Below the pieces are notes generated by a model that worked only from the letters and a program-made list of their open reading frames with translations, did no database searches and was not told the DNA's origin. Shown one piece after another: positions 59,933 to 64,000 of a stretch of DNA of 64,000 nt (positions are counted from its first letter, which is position 1; each line of letters begins with the position of its first letter). The stretch covers positions 124,001-188,000 of the forward strand of contig JALHOT010000002.1 of NCBI GenBank assembly GCA_022842845.1, in the 5' to 3' direction. Origin of the DNA: Cyclobacteriaceae bacterium. GTDB taxonomy: Bacteria; Bacteroidota; Bacteroidia; Cytophagales; Cyclobacteriaceae. The position numbers and the translations under genes are program-made.

Positions 59933-62875
59933 ATGAAAACGCTTTTTACGCTCACACTTAGCCTGCTCTCATTTTTTAGCATGGCTCAATACCCTCAAAG
60001 CCCTGGAGGTGGGACGCGCCCATCTACCAGCACCTCTACAGCGGCTGATGGCAATGGTAGAATTTCCGGTATAGTGCTGGATGCTGACAATAACGCTCCT
60101 GTTGAATTTGCCACCATTGCCGTGTACGAAGCTGGCACCAACAAGGTGGTTAACGGTACCGTGGCGGATGCAAAAGGTAAATTTGTAGTAAACAAGCTCA
60201 ATGAGGGAACCTATACTGTTGTTATTTCATTTATCGGTTTTGAAAGTCAAACCATCAGCGACATTAAGATTGATGGCAAAAATAATGATGTGAATTTGGG
60301 AACGATTAAGCTGGGCACCGGTTCCAAGGTGCTTAACGAGGTGGTGGTAGAAGGAAAGAAAGACCTTATTGAAGAACGCGTTGACCGCACTATTTATAAT
60401 GCTGAGAACGATGCAACTACTCGTGGTGGTGATGCCACAGATGTACTGAAGCGTGTTCCGCTTTTATCAGTTGATTTAGATGGTAACGTAAGCTTGCGTG
60501 GCAGCAACAACATACAAGTGCTGATCAACAACAAACCCTCCACTATTGTAGCGAGCTCTGTTGCTGATGCCCTTAAACAAATACCGGCCGATCAAATTAA
60601 AACAGTTGAGGTAATCACTTCGCCTTCCGCTAAGTACGATGCGGAGGGCTCAGGCGGTATCATCAATATCATAACAAAAAAGAATACGCTTGAAGGGTTG
60701 ACCCTAAATATGGATGCGGGTGTTGGCTACAGGGGTTCTAACCTTGGGCTTAACGGAAACTACCGTAAAAAGAAAATGGGCTTTTCACTAGGCGGCTTTG
60801 GTCGCGCTAATTATAATGTGAATGGCGATTTTGAAAACGATCAACAATTCAGCAATGGGCGATCTGTTATGCAGCGAGGAGACAACCGAAGCGATGGTAT
60901 TTTTGGAAGTTACACGCTTGGATGGGATTATGATATCAATAAAAAAAATTCGCTGGCTGCTTCGGTGCGTTACGGTGTACGCAATGGAAATAGCTACCAA
61001 GAGAATCTGGTGAGCACAAATTTTTTAAACGATATTCAGACATCGTCCAGCTTTAGTAACAACCAAACTACTGATAAGTCCGGAACGGTAGACTTGAACT
61101 TTTCCTACACACATCTTTACGATAAGCCGCAACGTGAACTTAGCGTTCTGGCCTTATACAGCCGCAACGACCGGGTAAACAATTTTATTCAAACCTCATT
61201 TGGGTCTGCTGATGGCCCTATGGATAGCCAGTTTAAAAACTTGAATGATGGTATTAACGAAGAGTACACGTTACAGGTCGATTATCAAACACCCATTGGT
61301 ACTACCCAACTTTTTGAAACAGGTTTAAAGGAGATACGCAGAAATGTTTTTACTGACTTTTCTACGTTTCGCGCCAGCAGCGATGGTAATTTTATTGAAG
61401 ATACTCGTGAAACCGCTAACAATCAGCTAAACTATAATCAAGATGTTACCTCTGGTTATTTGTCGTACACACGTTCATTTAACAAGGGCTTTAGCGTTAA
61501 GGCCGGAGCCCGATATGAGTATACTACGATCACGGCATTTTCAAAAACGGAGAGTGATATTGAAATACCAGAGTATGGAGTGCTTGTACCTAGCCTAAAC
61601 TTTTCGAAGAAATTGAAGGGAGGCAACACTGTAAAGGCTTCGTTCAATCGCAGAATTCAACGACCATCCATTCAATTTTTAAATCCGAATAAGCAAATTA
61701 ACAACAACCCCCTTTTCCAAACTATTGGTAATCCTCAGCTCGATCCCGAGTACACGAATAACTATGAAGTGGGCTACTCTACATTTGTAAAGGGAACATC
61801 CATTAACCTTACAGCCTTTCATCGCAACTCCAGCAATGCCATTCAAAGCTTGCGAACGCAATCAGCCGTTGGGGGCGATACCATCGTAACGCGTTACGCC
61901 AACATAGGTAGCGATCAGGCATATGGTTCCAGTTTGTTTATCAATGTATCGGCCGGTAAACTATCGCTTAGTGGTGGTGGAGATGTGTTTTATGCGATGT
62001 TAGATAACAATGTTCCTAATCTCGATGAGCGAGCCAGCAATGCCGGCTGGGTTCCAAGTGGCCGTTTGTTTGGCGGTTACACACTTAATAAAGGATGGGG
62101 CCTTCAGTTCTTCGGTTTTTACCGCGGGCGAAGAGTGTTGCTGCAAGGCTTGCAAGGTGGCTTTGGTATTTATAGCCTGGCTGTTCGAAAGGATTTTGCT
62201 AACAAGAAGGGAAGCTTCGGACTTGGTATTGAAAACTTTTTTGCAAAGTCCATCACCATTCGCAACGAAACTGAAACGAATACCATTCGTCAAAAAGGAT
62301 TCACCACACAAAACAATATTAGTTTCCGATTTAACATCAGCTACCGCATTGGTAAGATGGGCTTCGACAACCAGCCGAAGAGAAGACGCTCTATCAACAA
62401 TGACGACATGAAGGATGGTGGTGAAGGTGGTGACATGGGTGGCATGGGTGGCCAACAAGGTGGTAACATGGGTGGCGGACAACGCGGTGGCGGAATGCCT
62501 GCTGGTGTAAGACCTGCAGCGCCTGCTACTACTACTAATGCCCCCGCAGCAGATCCTGCTGCTGTTGTTAAGGCTGACGGTAAATGGGCGTACAGCATTG
62601 AAACACCTCAGGGAACCAGCAATGGTACACTCACTTTAGTGAAAGATGGTGAAGCTTATAAGGGAACTATTGTGAGTAGCCGCATGCCAAAAGAAACAGC
62701 TCTTACTTCAGTAGTACTAAAAGGCAATGAATTAACAGTAACGTATGATGTATCCTTCGGTGGTAATACCTCTACGATACAAATGAAAGCTATTATTAAT
62801 GGCAATGAGATGAACGGAAATATGGCCATGGGTCAATTCGGTTCCTTCCCGATGAAAGCCAAGCGCAGCGAATAA
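59933..62875 (+). CDS. Large outer-membrane beta-barrel protein (TonB-receptor-like) with extra C-terminal domain
   Basis: A 980-residue outer-membrane protein. Signal peptide MKTLFTLTLSLLSFFSMAQ; a carboxypeptidase-regulatory-like domain near residues 40-125 (ISGIVLDADNNAPVEFATIA, GFESQTISDI); a plug-like domain about 130-245 (DVLKRVPLLSVDLDGNVSLR, YDAEGSGGIINIITKK); then a long barrel ending near residue 808. Beyond it is a Gly/Met/Ala-rich linker (GGDMGGMGGQQGGN) and, from about 882 to the end, a compact beta-rich domain (DGKWAYSIETPQGTSNGTLT, GNMAMGQFGSFPMKAK) absent from ordinary receptors. The C-terminal end would face the periplasm. The ligand is unknown. A terminator follows. Confidence 0.85.
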   Translation: MKTLFTLTLSLLSFFSMAQYPQSPGGGTRPSTSTSTAADGNGRISGIVLDADNNAPVEFATIAVYEAGTNKVVNGTVADAKGKFVVNKLNEGTYTVVISFIGFESQTISDIKIDGKNNDVNLGTIKLGTGSKVLNEVVVEGKKDLIEERVDRTIYNAENDATTRGGDATDVLKRVPLLSVDLDGNVSLRGSNNIQVLINNKPSTIVASSVADALKQIPADQIKTVEVITSPSAKYDAEGSGGIINIITKKNTLEGLTLNMDAGVGYRGSNLGLNGNYRKKKMGFSLGGFGRANYNVNGDFENDQQFSNGRSVMQRGDNRSDGIFGSYTLGWDYDINKKNSLAASVRYGVRNGNSYQENLVSTNFLNDIQTSSSFSNNQTTDKSGTVDLNFSYTHLYDKPQRELSVLALYSRNDRVNNFIQTSFGSADGPMDSQFKNLNDGINEEYTLQVDYQTPIGTTQLFETGLKEIRRNVFTDFSTFRASSDGNFIEDTRETANNQLNYNQDVTSGYLSYTRSFNKGFSVKAGARYEYTTITAFSKTESDIEIPEYGVLVPSLNFSKKLKGGNTVKASFNRRIQRPSIQFLNPNKQINNNPLFQTIGNPQLDPEYTNNYEVGYSTFVKGTSINLTAFHRNSSNAIQSLRTQSAVGGDTIVTRYANIGSDQAYGSSLFINVSAGKLSLSGGGDVFYAMLDNNVPNLDERASNAGWVPSGRLFGGYTLNKGWGLQFFGFYRGRRVLLQGLQGGFGIYSLAVRKDFANKKGSFGLGIENFFAKSITIRNETETNTIRQKGFTTQNNISFRFNISYRIGKMGFDNQPKRRRSINNDDMKDGGEGGDMGGMGGQQGGNMGGGQRGGGMPAGVRPAAPATTTNAPAADPAAVVKADGKWAYSIETPQGTSNGTLTLVKDGEAYKGTIVSSRMPKETALTSVVLKGNELTVTYDVSFGGNTSTIQMKAIINGNEMNGNMAMGQFGSFPMKAKRSE

Positions 62876-62896
62876 TAGAGAAATCTCTTTAATCAT

Positions 62897-62930
62897 AAAC
62901 CCTGGCGCTTGTGTCAGGGTTTTTTATTTA
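62897..62930 (+). terminator. Terminator after the large barrel gene
   Basis: AAACCCTG (62897-62904) and CAGGGTTT (62915-62922) form an eight-base stem, followed by a T-rich tail, 22 bases after the stop at 62875. Confidence 0.75.
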
Positions 62931-63241
62931 CCTGCTGTTTGTTTTTTTGAACGAAGAACAAAAAAGATGGCCAGTCCAAAAGCCAAAATCAACAATGGAC
63001 TTATCAAAATATTGACAGGCTGAAAGTTCCAATCAAAAACACCATCTATCATCCATCCAAAAAATCCAAATACTGCGCCCAGCAAGCCTGCGAGTAAGCC
63101 AAAAGCTCCTGCCACTAATCCGATGATGAGGCCTGCAATACCGGCCAGTAAACCAAGTGCGCCACCTGCCAAGCCAATCCAGATCGGGAAGGTGATTATT
63201 AATAAAATAATGACTGCCGTGTTGTTAGAAGTGTTTTTCAT
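62924..63241 (-). CDS. Small membrane protein of Gly/Leu/Ala repeats
   Basis: A 105-residue inner-membrane protein of unknown function. After MKNTSNNTAVIILLIITFP it has a glycine-rich hydrophobic stretch made of short related units (GALGLLAGIAGLIIGL, VAGAFGLLAGLLGAVFG) and, after a short polar segment, a second TM helix (ILISPLLILAFGLAIFFVL). The repeats suggest close helix packing. Its 3' end overlaps the previous terminator region. The role cannot be told from sequence. Confidence 0.6.
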   Translation of the reverse strand: MKNTSNNTAVIILLIITFPIWIGLAGGALGLLAGIAGLIIGLVAGAFGLLAGLLGAVFGFFGWMIDGVFDWNFQPVNILISPLLILAFGLAIFFVLRSKKQTAGK

Positions 63242-63303
63242 GCCCTTGGTTTAAATGGCTCTTCCAAAAAGAAAGCCAAAATGAAATGTTGAGTCAGGGC
63301 ATT

Positions 63304-63334
63304 AAAAAAGGGGCTCCTTATAAGCCCCTTTAAA
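63304..63334 (-). terminator. Terminator after mqo
   Basis: AAAGGGGCT and AGCCCCTTT form a nine-base stem; on the minus strand a T-rich run follows. It lies 50 bases after the mqo stop at 63384. Confidence 0.65.
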
Positions 63335-63383
63335 AATAATGTTCAGGAGTGAACACGTCTGGTGTACATTATTCAACACTTCT

Positions 63384-64000
63384 TTAAGAAAGGTTAAGAA
63401 GTTTTGCTGTTCGCATTCTGCTTTGCTGCAGTTGTTGTTCTTGTTTGGTTAAGTCTACACCGAAAGAAGGCGCGATTTCGTGCAGCTTACTTTTCCAGGC
63501 ATCCGATTTACTTTCTTTAGGGAAACAGCGTGGTAAGATTCCCAGCATAATCGCAGCTGCTGTGGATGCCCCTGGAGAAGCGCCCAATAAAGCTGCCACG
63601 CTGCCATCGGAAGATACTATTGCTTCGGTACCAAACTCTAGTTTACCCTTAACACCCTCATCTTTCTTTATTACCTGCACACGCTGTCCTGCACGCAACA
63701 ATTCCCAATCTTGCAGCTTGGCTATGGGTACATATTCTTGAAGTGTTTTCACGCGGTCTTCGTGCGAAAGTTTAACCTGTTCAATTAGGTATTTCGTGAG
63801 GGGCACATTTCTTAAGCCGGCAGAAATCATGGGTAGCAAATTATCAACGCGCAAAGATTTGGCAAGATCCATCTGTGAGCCGCTCTTTAGAAAACGCATA
63901 GAGAAACCTGCAAAAGGACCAAACAACAATTCCTTTTTACCATCAATCATACGAGTATCAACGTGAGGAACAGACATAGGAGGAGAACCCACTGCTGCCT
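63384..64000 (-). CDS. mqo: Malate:quinone oxidoreductase, partial (N-terminus beyond window)
   Basis: FAD-dependent membrane-bound malate dehydrogenase feeding electrons to quinones. About 205 C-terminal residues are visible, cut by the right window edge. Motifs: GSPPMSVPHVDTRMIDGKKE, LLFGPFAGFSMRFLKSGS, the active-site region RAGQRVQVIKK, SSDGSVAALLGASPGASTAA and the ending AKLLNLS. The start is off the edge. It complements fumC in the same window as part of the malate branch of the TCA cycle. Confidence 0.92.
   Translation of the reverse strand, partial: AAVGSPPMSVPHVDTRMIDGKKELLFGPFAGFSMRFLKSGSQMDLAKSLRVDNLLPMISAGLRNVPLTKYLIEQVKLSHEDRVKTLQEYVPIAKLQDWELLRAGQRVQVIKKDEGVKGKLEFGTEAIVSSDGSVAALLGASPGASTAAAIMLGILPRCFPKESKSDAWKSKLHEIAPSFGVDLTKQEQQLQQSRMRTAKLLNLS

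Noticed and set aside
1..64000. CRISPR arrays, insertion sequences, prophage or integrase genes
   Set aside because: I saw no regularly spaced repeats, transposase motifs, or integrase-like sequences in either strand; the gene content looks like core genome.

Overview
This window looks like a chromosomal segment of a Bacteroidota bacterium, most likely a member of the Cytophagales. The evidence is indirect but consistent. Several genes and the tRNA are preceded by the Bacteroidota promoter motif TAnnTTTG. Many products are exported lipoproteins, TonB-dependent receptors or FtsX/MacB-type permeases typical of the phylum. There is a PorE-like OmpA protein of the type IX secretion family, a long-form IspH, and a GH109-type enzyme. 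No phage, insertion sequence, integrase or CRISPR array was seen. Most of the window is ordinary core genome.

Layout, left: 1-20.8 kb is mostly minus strand. It holds lipB (cut by the left edge), a phosphoglucose/phosphomannose isomerase, a YraN protein, a beta-propeller protein, a Fes-like esterase lipoprotein, a PPK2 kinase, a TonB-dependent receptor, an acyl-CoA ligase, gdhA (plus), a PhoD-type phosphatase, ispH, a 57-residue basic protein, a DegQ/HtrA protease, a TPR histidine kinase, an RlmI-type methyltransferase and an NMO-type flavoprotein. At 20.76-21.08 kb a non-coding gap carries three DnaA-box-like sites in 107 bp beside an AT-rich stretch. Gene orientation changes from mainly minus to mainly plus here, so it is a candidate replication origin.

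Layout, middle: 21-34.8 kb has two exported thioredoxin-fold proteins, a DksA-like protein with a histone-H1-like tail, scpB overlapping an rluB-type gene with a very long basic tail, an overlapping GH109 plus sugar-kinase pair, a membrane histidine kinase, tRNA-Phe, an Fe-S oxidoreductase pair with a YegP protein between its halves, and the PorE-like protein. At 34.8-40 kb a single polypeptide joins a GH2 beta-galactosidase to a GH53 endo-galactanase and is followed by a sodium/sugar symporter. Together they could depolymerise and import beta-1,4-galactan.

Layout, right: 40-64 kb holds fumC, a SPOR-like protein, recJ, two FtsX/MacB permeases flanking an AlkB-like dioxygenase, a frameshifted GMC oxidoreductase, two tandem paralogues of unknown function, a threonine/serine dehydratase with lysA, an S9 peptidase, a META-domain lipoprotein, recG, a large outer-membrane barrel protein with an extra C-terminal domain, and the C-terminal part of mqo, cut by the right edge.

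The observations most worth checking are the GH2-GH53 fusion with its symporter, the GH109/kinase pair, the DnaA-box cluster, the tailed DksA and RluB proteins, the tandem paralogues, and the frameshift in the GMC gene. All assignments come from reading motifs by eye; no database search was run.
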